Below, one piece after another: positions 1-7,994 of a stretch of DNA of 32,532 nt (position 1 is the stretch's first letter; each line of letters begins with the position of its first letter). A program made the position numbers and the translations under genes. The notes under the pieces were generated by a model that ran no database searches, was not told the DNA's origin, and was given only the letters and a program-made list of their open reading frames with translations. Origin of the DNA: an uncultured Gammaproteobacteria bacterium (GTDB taxonomy: Bacteria > Pseudomonadota > Gammaproteobacteria > Pseudomonadales > Azotimanducaceae); the NCBI GenBank assembly GCA_913045175.1, contig CAJWQG010000039.1, positions 1 through 32,532 on the forward strand. The letters are read 5' to 3'.

Positions 1-2
1 AG

Positions 3-59
3 ATGAAGGCCATGCTCGAGCGAGAGAAAGAATCCTTTCCGGATCAACGAGTCGCCTGA
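3..59 (+). CDS. Possible 3' end of an unidentified CDS (partial)
   Basis: One plus-strand frame is open from the window edge to a TGA at 57-59, giving about 18 residues rich in charged amino acids (Glu, Arg, Lys) that end in a short Gln-Arg-Val-Ala tail. Nothing in it is recognisable as a family. Another frame is also open for about 40 codons from the edge, so the choice is uncertain. It is listed only because a gene may run in from the left. Confidence 0.2.
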   Translation: MKAMLEREKESFPDQRVA

Positions 60-170
60 CGCTGGCATCTCCCACAGGAAAGAAAGTGTTGATGCGAACT
101 ATTGCAAATTGGGTTCATAGGTAGATGCGAAAGCTCATGTGGGTTCTTCTTAGCCTTTGATTTAACAGTA

Positions 171-266
171 TTTTTTACTCTTTTATAATTCGAGGACACA
201 AGCAAATACGGGCTTCCAAAGCTTTCCCGCTGCTATTTTTAAATCGTTTGATTAAGGTTTTTCAAA
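171..266. repeat. 96-bp direct repeat, copy A
   Basis: This segment aligns without gaps to 2341-2436. I count 17 mismatches in 96 positions, about 82% identity. The two copies are in the same orientation exactly 2170 bp apart, and together they bracket the serine hydrolase gene. On the minus strand copy A contains several in-frame stops in the frame that stays open in copy B, so it is the more degraded copy. No known insertion-sequence end was recognised. Confidence 0.8.
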
Positions 267-466
267 TTAGCTTTTTATGAATACGTGCGGTAACCAACCG
301 AATAAACAGCAGTTGTAGGGCCTCCCCGGGCTATAACAGCAGCGCTCAATCTGCAAAATATCACAGCGAAAGGTGCGTACCTGTTACCCTATTGTTACCT
401 AGAGCAGGCGATGTTTACTCAAGACAAGCGGGTCTTTCTGTAAGATACTGAAATTAAAAGATAAAC

Positions 467-523
467 TGGTCGGGATGGCGCGATTTGAACGCACGACCCC
501 TGCCTCCAGAAGGCGCCGCGCTG
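467..523 (-). pseudogene. tRNA-Pro 3'-half remnant
   Basis: Read on the minus strand, this runs from the anticodon region to a 3' CCA. It has a T-arm with a TTCAAAT loop closed by a 5-bp stem (one G-T pair), an acceptor 3' strand CATCCCG, and discriminator A followed by CCA. The G72-A73 end is typical of tRNA-Pro. The anticodon stem keeps only three pairs, the loop reads TTCTGGA, and the D-arm and 5' acceptor strand are missing. Integrases of the tyrosine-recombinase type commonly duplicate just this 3' part of a tRNA as an attachment site, so a relic att site is a reasonable inference. A simple decayed tRNA is the alternative. Confidence 0.6.
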
Positions 524-655
524 GGCAAATGTGATTATCTGGTGCCGTAAAATCGGGTGTCTAGCGCGATGATCTCTAGGTACGCGGCTAGAGACTTCAC
601 TGACTCTCCTCACAATCAGTAAATTTATCCTTGCATCCTTTGCTTATAGATCTGC

Positions 656-1999
656 TCATTCTATGAGTGACTCTATAAAACCTTTAACCATTGCTTCAGA
701 GTTAAATTGTTTGATGTTAGAGGAATCCATTAGATAAACTTGACCACCTCGTATAAATAAATTCCCAGGATAAAGAGTTAGGTGGTAATTAGCATTGTCT
801 AAATCATCGAGGTCACCAGTGCGAACGCTCTCACTTCCTACATTAATATTTCTTGAATAGAGACTGTTTCTAACGATCACAAGATCGTAACTAGGTACGA
901 TTGTTATATGATTGGTGCTATACCCCTTTGCACCATAAGCAAAAACATCTAAAAAATCTTCCCCATCATTTAATCCCTCGTGCATATACCATTGATACCC
1001 ATACTCAATCGTCTCAGACCAATTTACTTTAGCTGCAGGCTTTAAAGATTCTTCGATCCAGGTTGATGAAATGATTTGCTCTCCCTGCCAAACGCCCTGA
1101 TTAAGCCAAAGCAATCCAAAACGTGCAAAATCTCTTGTGGTCGTATCAAGACAACAGTAAGTGAGATACTTGTTTTCCCCATCCCGCCACCATTCGACAG
1201 TCATTCCAATTTTTGAGAATAAATATCTTTCACCGAATTCCATTGCATCAAATCCAGTTGCGTTTAATAAAACCTCCCCTAGAAGCATAGTGTCAGCGTT
1301 GCAATAAACCCAGCCATTATCAGGTAGATCCTGGTTAAAGTCCCTTTCAATGGAGGGTGTAAGCTGATCTTCCTGGTAGTAAATTGAACTTCCCCCGTTA
1401 CCCCCAAGTGGACATTGAAGTCGAGACCTCATTTCCAGAATATCTTTTATCGTGACGCTATTTTCTTTATCGGTACCCGTCCAATTTGGTAGATAAGTTG
1501 AAGCATATTGATCAACGGAATCAATAAACCCCTCCTCAATTGCTATGCCTATAAGAGAACTGGCGAATGATTTTGCTGTAGACCAGCTTGTAACTAGACT
1601 ATATTGATCTCTTGTGCCCCACGTATTTCTCCATTCATCAATATCAAAATCCCAATCATTATTACTAAACACAGATTGAAGACCTGAAAGAGTAGATTCA
1701 GAAATCCCTCTATACTCCTCAACAACAATTTTATTGCCTCTCACTACAATCAACCCTTGAGTGTTAAAATCATCATCTAAAACATATTCCATAATTTCTT
1801 GGACTTTATTTGGATCCATGCCTTGTTCTTCTGGAGAGCTAATTTCCCAATAAAAACTTGGAGGCTGAGTGGAGCCTGGTTCCTGGGGTTCGCGTGAACT
1901 ACTACCACTGCCACCGCAACCGCATAGCAATAAACAAGAAATACAGATTCTTACTGTTGTCGAAGGAAAGAGATTATTTTTTTTAATCATGTTTTTCAT
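656..1999 (-). CDS. Class C beta-lactamase-like serine hydrolase, lipoprotein
   Basis: Predicted 447-residue protein of the beta-lactamase/penicillin-binding-protein-like serine hydrolase family. After a basic start there is a hydrophobic segment and a lipobox (Leu-Leu-Leu-Cys-Gly-Cys), followed by a Gly/Ser/Pro-rich linker, so it is probably lipid-anchored in the envelope. The SxxK motif appears as Ser-Thr-Ala-Lys, a YxN motif as Tyr-Cys-Asn, and a Lys-Gly-Tyr-Ser segment lies where the third (KTG-like) motif is expected. I chose the ATG at 1999 because the lipoprotein signal follows directly; the open frame begins earlier with a TTG at 2041. The gene is visibly AT-richer than the core genes to its right and sits between two direct repeats and tRNA remnants, which suggests horizontal acquisition. 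The substrate cannot be told; esterase, amidase and beta-lactam hydrolysis are all possible in this family. Confidence 0.85.
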   Translation of the reverse strand: MKNMIKKNNLFPSTTVRICISCLLLCGCGGSGSSSREPQEPGSTQPPSFYWEISSPEEQGMDPNKVQEIMEYVLDDDFNTQGLIVVRGNKIVVEEYRGISESTLSGLQSVFSNNDWDFDIDEWRNTWGTRDQYSLVTSWSTAKSFASSLIGIAIEEGFIDSVDQYASTYLPNWTGTDKENSVTIKDILEMRSRLQCPLGGNGGSSIYYQEDQLTPSIERDFNQDLPDNGWVYCNADTMLLGEVLLNATGFDAMEFGERYLFSKIGMTVEWWRDGENKYLTYCCLDTTTRDFARFGLLWLNQGVWQGEQIISSTWIEESLKPAAKVNWSETIEYGYQWYMHEGLNDGEDFLDVFAYGAKGYSTNHITIVPSYDLVIVRNSLYSRNINVGSESVRTGDLDDLDNANYHLTLYPGNLFIRGGQVYLMDSSNIKQFNSEAMVKGFIESLIE

Positions 2000-2006
2000 A
2001 AAACCG

Positions 2007-2037
2007 AAAAAAAGAAAGCCGCTGTGCGTTGTCAGCG
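2007..2037 (-). terminator. Possible weak hairpin plus T-run upstream of the serine hydrolase
   Basis: On the minus strand a 5-bp stem (CGCTG with CAGCG, eight-base loop) is followed by a T-rich run just before the ATG at 1999. It could be an attenuator, or the terminator of a lost upstream gene. The stem is short, so confidence is low. Confidence 0.3.
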
Positions 2038-2041
2038 CCAA

Positions 2042-2340
2042 AGCAAAAATAAAGAGCCATGTTGGGTCAAACAGCTTAGTCGGAAAACCATTGTCGATGA
2101 TCCCAAAAATTAAACCCCGACAATTATCGCACTGCCGGCCAAGCCTAAAATCCTACAAATTCCCATTTCTCTCTCCAGCTTTATGAACGAGCATTAGCCA
2201 AATCATCCACCACAGTTAAACAAGAGTTTTCACTTTAGACACAGTAGCTGATTCGCTCCCCATATTTCAAACCCAGCAGTATTCCTTGCGTAGCAGACGG
2301 TACACGCTATTTGTCATGTAAGCTTTTTTTTAAAATGAGT
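2042..2340. other. Non-coding stretch upstream of the serine hydrolase
   Basis: No supported gene. On the minus strand the reading frame of the serine hydrolase stays open for roughly another 40 codons upstream of 2041, but contains no ATG, GTG or TTG start, so it is not counted as coding. The promoter of the serine hydrolase should lie here; I could not pick a convincing one. Confidence 0.5.
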
Positions 2341-2436
2341 TTCTTTACTCTTTTTTAATTCCGGAACACGAGCAAACACGGGCTTCCCACGCTTTCCTGC
2401 TGCTTTTTTTAAACCGCTTGGTCTGGGTTTTTCAAA
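2341..2436. repeat. 96-bp direct repeat, copy B
   Basis: This is the partner of 171-266 (about 82% identical, no gaps). On the minus strand this copy lies in an open frame that continues to a TGA at 2314-2316 and would encode a Lys/Arg-rich C-terminal peptide. The same frame in copy A is interrupted by stops. The repeat may therefore derive from the 3' end of a duplicated gene, possibly of a mobile element, but the family is not recognisable. Confidence 0.8.
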
Positions 2437-2596
2437 AACGACCTCTGATGTACTGACGCAGGAACAACAACAATAATTAACCAGAGTTCACCGCCCCCCC
2501 CGTCCGTATGTTTTGTCAGGAATTACAAAAAATCTACTTTCGGTATACTTTTATGAGAAAAACGGCCTGCAGGCCAATGAAAACAAGGGGTTTATA

Positions 2597-2624
2597 GAGT
2601 GGTTAGTTCCTCTCTTCGGCACCA
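2597..2624 (+). pseudogene. Probable tRNA-Leu 3'-end remnant
   Basis: The segment ends in an acceptor-like strand CTTCGGC followed by A and CCA, as in many bacterial tRNA-Leu. A degenerate T-arm (CCTCT 3' stem strand, damaged loop) precedes it. No 5' half exists upstream. In many gammaproteobacteria a tRNA-Leu gene lies just before the tRNA-fMet–rimP operon, so this is plausibly what is left of it after disruption. A short stem CCGGT/ACCGG at 2639-2654 could be its old terminator. Confidence 0.45.
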
Positions 2625-2669
2625 ATACTTCTACTCATCCGGTGTTAAAACCGGGTAGTCTTTTACTCG

Positions 2670-2698
2670 GAATTCTGCGTTGAGCCCCGAATTCTGCG
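2670..2698. repeat. Short direct repeat of a 10-bp unit, period 19
   Basis: The ten bases GAATTCTGCG occur at 2670-2679 and again at 2689-2698. They lie between the tRNA-Leu remnant and the tRNA-fMet promoter. Short spaced repeats like this occur at ends of some mobile elements, but no element was identified. Confidence 0.6.
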
Positions 2699-2729
2699 GT
2701 TTTCACTGATTTCTGTCTACTTAATTTGG

Positions 2730-2758
2730 TTGACCCTCGTACTTTACGAACCTATAAT
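2730..2758 (+). promoter_or_regulatory. Sigma-70 promoter of the tRNA-fMet–nusA operon
   Basis: A -35 box TTGACC (2730-2735) and a perfect -10 box TATAAT (2753-2758) are separated by 17 bp. Transcription should begin near 2765, a few bases before the tRNA. This is the best promoter in the window and probably also feeds the downstream rimP-nusA-infB genes, as the metY promoter does in E. coli. Confidence 0.85.
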
Positions 2759-2772
2759 TCGGCCCTTGTTGT

Positions 2773-2849
<77 letters not shown>

Positions 2850-2865
2850 CGATATATAGCGATAG

Positions 2866-2888
2866 GCCCCTCTTTAGGGGCTTTTTAT
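2866..2888 (+). terminator. Intrinsic terminator after tRNA-fMet
   Basis: A 6-bp stem (GCCCCT with AGGGGC), four-base loop, then TTTTTATT. It lies 17 bp after the tRNA and would end part of the transcription from the tRNA promoter. Confidence 0.8.
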
Positions 2889-2948
2889 TAAACTTCGATA
2901 AATTGAAGTGTGGAACGACGAGGTTGGACCCATCGTCTAGCCGTTTGG

Positions 2949-2974
2949 AAATGGGCTGTTGGCCCATTTTTTTT
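2949..2974 (+). terminator. Second intrinsic terminator / attenuator before rimP
   Basis: An 8-bp stem (AAATGGGC with GCCCATTT), loop TGTTG, and an uninterrupted eight-T run at 2967-2974. It sits only about 17 bp before the rimP ribosome-binding site. Two terminators in tandem between promoter and operon suggest that rimP-nusA-infB expression depends on read-through. NusA, encoded in the operon, affects such terminators, so autoregulation is a fair inference. Confidence 0.85.
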
Positions 2975-3001
2975 CGGCGGTGGATTGTTCAGGAGAACTA
3001 A

Positions 3002-3454
3002 TTGGAAGGGTCGTTGAAAGAATTATTTGAGCCGGTTGTCGAGGCATTAGGGTGCAGACTCTGGGGGATCGAACATATGTCCCAGGGAAGAGGTGCGACG
3101 CTGAAAGTGTATATCGACGGCGAGGGCAGGAATGTTGACGTTGAAGATTGTGCTCGAGTGAGCAGACAGCTGAGTAGTTTGTTGGACGTGGAAGATGTAG
3201 TCCCGGGTAAGTATATCCTGGAGGTGTCTTCTCCGGGATTGGATAGAAGGCTTTTTACGAGGGATCAGTTTGTTGAGTGTGCTGGGGAGAATATTAGGAT
3301 TAGCCTGCGGAAACCCTATGAAGGGCAAACGAAATTCAAAGGTCTTTTAGCAGGCCTAGAGGGCGATGAGGTGATTTTGCAGACAGGTGAGGAAAAGCAG
3401 ATCTTGTTTCCCCTGGAGCAGATAGATAAAGCGAATGTGGTTCCCAATATCTAG
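3002..3454 (+). CDS. rimP: Ribosome maturation factor RimP
   Basis: A 150-residue protein that helps assemble the 30S subunit in the cytoplasm. The family signature Ser-Ser-Pro-Gly-Leu-Asp-Arg follows the central strand, an N-terminal alpha/beta domain precedes it, and a C-terminal SH3-like barrel follows; the length is normal. The start is a TTG, chosen because an AGGAG box lies six bases upstream and there is no better ATG. It is the first protein gene after tRNA-fMet, directly before nusA, the standard order. The weak TTG start may keep expression low. Confidence 0.95.
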   Translation: MEGSLKELFEPVVEALGCRLWGIEHMSQGRGATLKVYIDGEGRNVDVEDCARVSRQLSSLLDVEDVVPGKYILEVSSPGLDRRLFTRDQFVECAGENIRISLRKPYEGQTKFKGLLAGLEGDEVILQTGEEKQILFPLEQIDKANVVPNI

Positions 3455-3486
3455 ATATATGAGTGGTCGAGCTTGAGGCGAGGACA

Positions 3487-4998
3487 ATGAGTAAAGAAAT
3501 ACTGCTGGTCGTAGAAGCAGTTTCCAACGAAAAAGGTGTAACGGAAGATATCATCTTTGAGGCATTGGAGCTTGCGCTGGCAACGGCGACCAAAAAGCGA
3601 TACGAGGACGAAGTTGAACTCAGAGTCGCGATGGACAAGGAAACTGGCGAGTACGAGACTTTCCGGCGTTGGGAGGTTGTGCCCGATGATACAGAGATGG
3701 AGTTTCCCGAGGCACAAATGACATTGTCTGATGCCAATGAAAAGGACGCGGCTTTAGAGGTTGGTTCTTTTTACGAAATTCCAGTTGAGTCCATGGAGTA
3801 TGGCCGGATTGGCGCGCAGACATCAAAACAGGTGATTGTGCAGAAAATTCGTGAAGCCGAACGAGCGCAGGTAGTCGATGCGTATCGGTCGAAAGTTGGC
3901 GAGTTGGTGAGTGGTCAGGTCAAAAAAGTTTCCAGAGAAGCGGTTATCGTAGACCTTGGTAACAATGCAGAAGCAGTGCTTCCACGGGAAGAGTGGATAC
4001 CTAGAGAAATGTTTCGCGTAGGCGACCGTCTGCGTGCGTTACTCAAAGAGATACGACCAGAAGCAAGGGGACCGCAACTGGCATTGTCCCGCACATCGTC
4101 AGAGATGCTGGTTAAGCTCTTTTCCCTTGAGGTCCCTGAGATTTCTGATGGCGTCATTGAGATCTTGGCGTCAGCGAGGGACCCAGGGTCTCGAGCAAAA
4201 ATTGCGGTGAAGACCAATGATGGACGTATTGACCCGGTTGGTTCGTGTGTTGGCATGCGCGGGTCTCGAGTCCAGGCAGTATCGAGTGAGTTGGCGAGTG
4301 AACGTATAGATGTCGTTCCGTGGGATGACAATATTGCACAGCTTGCAATTAACGCGATGTCACCCGCAGAGGTCGTCAAAATAATTGTTGATGAAGAAAC
4401 GCGGAGCATGGATATCGCTGTCGCTGAAGAAAACCTGGCCCAGGCAATCGGGAGGGGTGGTCAGAATGTCAAACTTGCCAGCGAGCTTACGGGCTGGGAG
4501 TTGAACATCATGACTGAGGAGCAAGCGGAGGAAAAACATCTGCAGGAAGCAGGATCCATAGTAGAGCGTTTCATGGAGCAGCTGGACGTCTCGGAAGAGG
4601 TGGCCGTTGTACTGGTCGAGGAAAATTTCACTACGCTTGAAGAAATTGCCTACGTTCCTATCGAAGAAATGACCGCCATCGAAGGTTTCGATGACGAGAT
4701 TGTCGAGGAATTACGCAACAGGGCAAAGAATGCGCTGATGACGATGGAGCTGGCAAGCGAGGAAGAGTTGGGAGACACAGAGCCTGCTGAAGATCTTCTT
4801 AATATGGATGGAATGGATACCCGGCTGGCATATCAGTTGGTGGGTATGGGAATTGTGACCATGGAAGATTTGGCTGAGCAGGCTATAGATGATCTCATCG
4901 ACATCGAAGACATGACGGAGGAGCGGGCGGGTCAACTCATCATGACGGCGCGCGCGCCCTGGTTCGAAGAAGAGTCAGAAGAACCAGAGTCTGAATAA
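3487..4998 (+). CDS. nusA: Transcription termination/antitermination factor NusA
   Basis: A 503-residue protein that binds RNA polymerase and modulates pausing, termination and antitermination. The N-terminal polymerase-binding domain covers about residues 1-125, an S1 domain about 137-200, and two KH domains follow (GMRG and IGRGG loops). Two acidic C-terminal helix-hairpin repeats come last, as in gammaproteobacterial NusA. The frame is open from a GTG at 3463, but I place the start at the ATG at 3487: the protein then begins Met-Ser-Lys-Glu-Ile-Leu like other NusA proteins, and an SD-like GAGG box precedes it. It lies 32 bp after rimP and 33 bp before infB. Confidence 0.97.
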   Translation: MSKEILLVVEAVSNEKGVTEDIIFEALELALATATKKRYEDEVELRVAMDKETGEYETFRRWEVVPDDTEMEFPEAQMTLSDANEKDAALEVGSFYEIPVESMEYGRIGAQTSKQVIVQKIREAERAQVVDAYRSKVGELVSGQVKKVSREAVIVDLGNNAEAVLPREEWIPREMFRVGDRLRALLKEIRPEARGPQLALSRTSSEMLVKLFSLEVPEISDGVIEILASARDPGSRAKIAVKTNDGRIDPVGSCVGMRGSRVQAVSSELASERIDVVPWDDNIAQLAINAMSPAEVVKIIVDEETRSMDIAVAEENLAQAIGRGGQNVKLASELTGWELNIMTEEQAEEKHLQEAGSIVERFMEQLDVSEEVAVVLVEENFTTLEEIAYVPIEEMTAIEGFDDEIVEELRNRAKNALMTMELASEEELGDTEPAEDLLNMDGMDTRLAYQLVGMGIVTMEDLAEQAIDDLIDIEDMTEERAGQLIMTARAPWFEEESEEPESE

Positions 4999-5031
4999 AG
5001 TTAAAGAGTGGTTGAACCACTAGGAATTTAA

Positions 5032-7605
5032 ATGGCAGATAAATCGGTAGAACAGCTTGCAGAGACGCTTAGCGTGACGGTCGATCGACTGCTGCAACAG
5101 ATGAAAGAGGCTGGGCTACCTCAAAGCACGTCAGAGGACATGGTGACGGATGACAACCAGCAAGAACTGTTGGCACATTTGAAGCGTAGTCATGGCGAAT
5201 CTGAAGATGCACCGAAGAAGATCACCTTGAAGCGGCGTACGCTGTCAACGCTTAAGACGTCGGGTGGTGGTCGCGGACGCAGTGTGCCCGTAGAAGTTAG
5301 AAAGAAGCGTACCTACGTTCGTCGCGGTGCGGCTGAAGGTGAGGAAGGCGCATCGCTTTCAAATAAGCCGGCATCTTCAGACGTCGGTAAAATTTCAGAG
5401 GACGAGGCGAGACGTCGTGCCGCTCATGTAGAATCAGAATCTGAGGCGGAACGAAGGCGCGAAGAAGTTGCTCAGAAGGCAGCGGAACTTGCTGAGCAGA
5501 AAGAAAAACAAGAGCAGGAACAGAAGGCTGAAGCAGATAAAAGTACTGCCAAGGGTAAGGCTGCAGTTGATCCCGAAGAAAGTAAGGTCAGTACCCGTAA
5601 GGACAAGCGCGATCGTCATGATCTAGATGACGATGAACTTCAGCAAAAGAAGTCCAAGTATGGCGATCGTAAACGTAAAGTTGAGGAGTTGCTGGAACAT
5701 GAGGTCGAAGATCTCCTCAGCAAAGACGTGACACAAATAGTTGAGAAGGATGATTCTTCTACTCTTGCACTAAGTGCTGGTGCGAGACCCAAGCGTCCAC
5801 AACAGATGCGTGTTGTAAGTGGCCAGCACAAGTTCATGGCTCCTACCGAAGAGGTGACGCGTGAGGTTGAACTGGGCGAGTCGATAACTATTCAACAGTT
5901 GTCTCAGCGAATGTCTGAGAAAGCCAGTGAAGTTATCAAGACCCTGTTTGATATGGGTATTGCAGCGACAATTAATCAGACCATAGATCAGGACACAGCC
6001 GTATTGGTGGTGGAAGAGTTTGGGCACACGGTCAAGATTCTGGACGCTGACGCGGTGGAAAAAACTCTTTCAGAAGAACTTGTATATGATTCGGAATCAC
6101 TGCCACGAACGCCTGTGGTTACCGTTATGGGACATGTTGACCATGGCAAAACATCGTTACTGGATTATGTAAGGAAGTCAGCTGTAGTAGATGGTGAGGC
6201 CGGCGGTATTACTCAGCATATTGGCGCGTACAGAGTGAATACGGATCACGGAGAGATTTGCTTTATAGACACTCCTGGACATGCAGCTTTTACAGCGATG
6301 CGCGCACGAGGGGCAAACTGTACCGACATCGTCATACTCGTGGTCGCGGCAGATGATGGAGTGATGCCGCAAACCGAAGAAGCGATTGCTCATAGTAAGG
6401 GGGCAGGCGTCCCTGTGGTCGTTGCCGTTAACAAAATTGATGTCGAGGGCGCAGATCCTGATCGAGTTAAGAACGAGCTGGCGGCTCGTGAGGTAATCCC
6501 TGATGACTGGGGCGGCGATACACAGTTTGTGTCTGTTTCTGCCATAACTGGTGAGGGTGTGGATGATTTGCTTGAGGCGGTATTACTTCAGGCCGAACTG
6601 CTTGAATTGACTGCTGTTGAGGATGGACCAGCACAAGGTGTGGTAATCGACTCGGAGTTAGATAAAGGGAAGGGCCCCGTTGCAACCCTCCTTGTTCAAG
6701 AAGGCACATTATCCCAGGGTGACATTGTTGTCGCAGGTGAACAGTTTGGACGCGTTCGTGCGTTAAACGATGAGCACGGTATGAAGATAAAAAGCGTCGG
6801 GCCTGCAACGCCCGTCGCGATACTGGGTCTGGATGGAACGCCGGGGGCCGGTGATAGCTTTATGGTAACCAAGGATGAAAAGAAAGCGAGGGAAGTTGCC
6901 GGATTTAGAAAAGAGAAGGCCAATGATGAACGTCTTGCGAGTCCGGTTGTTTCATTGGATAACCTGCTTGATTCATTTGGTGCTGAGGAAACCCGGCTGC
7001 TGAATATCGTCGTAAAAGCGGATGTAAGAGGTTCTCTAGAGGCGATTGTATCCGCTTTAAATGATATTGGTAATGATGAAGTTAAGGTGAATGTAGTCCT
7101 GTCTGGTGTAGGTGGTATCACCGAGTCTGATACGACATATGCCGTGGCATCAGAAGCAGTCATTTTTGGCTTCAATGTGCGTGCGGACAATCCTGCCAAG
7201 AAAATTATTGAGTCTGAGGGCCTGGACTTACGGTACTACAAAGTCATTTACGACCTTGTAGATGATGTTAGAGCAGCGCTCTCGGGGATGCTGTCACCGG
7301 AAGTAAGAGAAGATATTGTAGGTATCGCAGAAGTAAAAGAAGTGTTTCAGTCTAAAAAGTTCGGTGATATTGCAGGTTGTATGGTTACCGATGGTGCCGT
7401 GTCCAGAAACAAAAAAATCAGAGTCTTGCGCGACAACGTTGTAGTTTATGAAGGTGAGCTGGAGTCATTACGACGAGTCAAAGACGAAGTAGAAGATGTG
7501 CAGAGCGGAACCGAATGTGGCATTGGGGTCAGGAACTATAACGATGTCAAAGTGGGTGACCAAATAGAAGTCTTTGACACGCGCGAAGTAGCGCGCGAAC
7601 TATAG
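5032..7605 (+). CDS. infB: Translation initiation factor IF-2
   Basis: An 857-residue GTPase that brings fMet-tRNA to the 30S subunit and promotes subunit joining. A small N-terminal IF2 domain is followed by a long charged Lys/Glu/Arg-rich linker, then the G domain. The G1 motif GHVDHGKT is at about residues 367-374, G3 is DTPGH, G4 is NKID, and a Ser-Ala G5 follows. Domains II-IV reach a normal C-terminus. A short inverted repeat AGTGG/CCACT precedes the start. The tRNA it uses, tRNA-fMet, is encoded at the head of the same operon. Confidence 0.98.
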   Translation: MADKSVEQLAETLSVTVDRLLQQMKEAGLPQSTSEDMVTDDNQQELLAHLKRSHGESEDAPKKITLKRRTLSTLKTSGGGRGRSVPVEVRKKRTYVRRGAAEGEEGASLSNKPASSDVGKISEDEARRRAAHVESESEAERRREEVAQKAAELAEQKEKQEQEQKAEADKSTAKGKAAVDPEESKVSTRKDKRDRHDLDDDELQQKKSKYGDRKRKVEELLEHEVEDLLSKDVTQIVEKDDSSTLALSAGARPKRPQQMRVVSGQHKFMAPTEEVTREVELGESITIQQLSQRMSEKASEVIKTLFDMGIAATINQTIDQDTAVLVVEEFGHTVKILDADAVEKTLSEELVYDSESLPRTPVVTVMGHVDHGKTSLLDYVRKSAVVDGEAGGITQHIGAYRVNTDHGEICFIDTPGHAAFTAMRARGANCTDIVILVVAADDGVMPQTEEAIAHSKGAGVPVVVAVNKIDVEGADPDRVKNELAAREVIPDDWGGDTQFVSVSAITGEGVDDLLEAVLLQAELLELTAVEDGPAQGVVIDSELDKGKGPVATLLVQEGTLSQGDIVVAGEQFGRVRALNDEHGMKIKSVGPATPVAILGLDGTPGAGDSFMVTKDEKKAREVAGFRKEKANDERLASPVVSLDNLLDSFGAEETRLLNIVVKADVRGSLEAIVSALNDIGNDEVKVNVVLSGVGGITESDTTYAVASEAVIFGFNVRADNPAKKIIESEGLDLRYYKVIYDLVDDVRAALSGMLSPEVREDIVGIAEVKEVFQSKKFGDIAGCMVTDGAVSRNKKIRVLRDNVVVYEGELESLRRVKDEVEDVQSGTECGIGVRNYNDVKVGDQIEVFDTREVAREL

Positions 7606-7617
7606 CTTTATTTCCCT

Positions 7618-7989
7618 ATGCCTAACGAATCCAATCGCGGCGATAAAGTCGCAGTTCTGATCGCGCGAGAGATCGCTGTGTTGATTCAGCAGGACCTCCG
7701 AGACCCTCGCTTGGGTCTAATCACGATTAGTGATGTCAAAGTTTCCCGTGACCTAAGTTTCGCTGATGTTTATTTCACCGTTTTACCATTGGAAAAAAGC
7801 GAGGAAGCAGAACAGGTGCTTGGCGGAGCAGCTGGGTTTCTTAGAAAGGAGCTTTCTAGAAAAATCAGTTTGAGAATAACGCCCAAACTTCGTTTCCATT
7901 ATGACGAGACCATTGACAGAGGGGCAAGGTTGTCGCAGGCAATTGATAAAGCGATGGCTAGTGATGTCAGGAACGAGTGCTCCGGCTGA
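7618..7989 (+). CDS. rbfA: 30S ribosome-binding factor RbfA
   Basis: A 123-residue KH-type protein that binds the 16S rRNA 5' helix during late 30S maturation and cold adaptation. The Arg-Asp-Pro-Arg-Leu motif and the preceding helix match the family, and the length is normal. It starts 12 bp after infB. No Shine-Dalgarno sequence is visible in front of its ATG, and a GC-rich hairpin (CGCGC/GCGCG, 7580-7595) closes infB. Translational coupling to infB is therefore likely. Confidence 0.95.
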   Translation: MPNESNRGDKVAVLIAREIAVLIQQDLRDPRLGLITISDVKVSRDLSFADVYFTVLPLEKSEEAEQVLGGAAGFLRKELSRKISLRITPKLRFHYDETIDRGARLSQAIDKAMASDVRNECSG

Positions 7990-7994
7990 CTACG

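Larger units (their letters stand above)
60..655. other. Gene-poor stretch with a repeat copy and a tRNA remnant
   Basis: This stretch has no convincing coding region. It is AT-rich and contains copy A of a 96-bp direct repeat (171-266) and a minus-strand tRNA-Pro 3' remnant (467-523). A 64-codon minus-strand open frame at 419-613 overlaps the tRNA remnant and has no family features, so it is not called as a gene. The rest holds nothing I can interpret. Confidence 0.6.

Noticed and set aside
419-613. Minus-strand 64-codon open frame
   Set aside because: It overlaps the tRNA-Pro remnant and shows no protein-family features.
2042-2170. Extension of the serine hydrolase frame upstream of 2041
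   Set aside because: The frame is open but contains no usable start codon, and the lipoprotein signal begins at 1999.
2564-2575. 12-bp perfect palindrome GGCCTGCAGGCC
   Set aside because: Single occurrence, no T-run and no linked gene; it may be chance.
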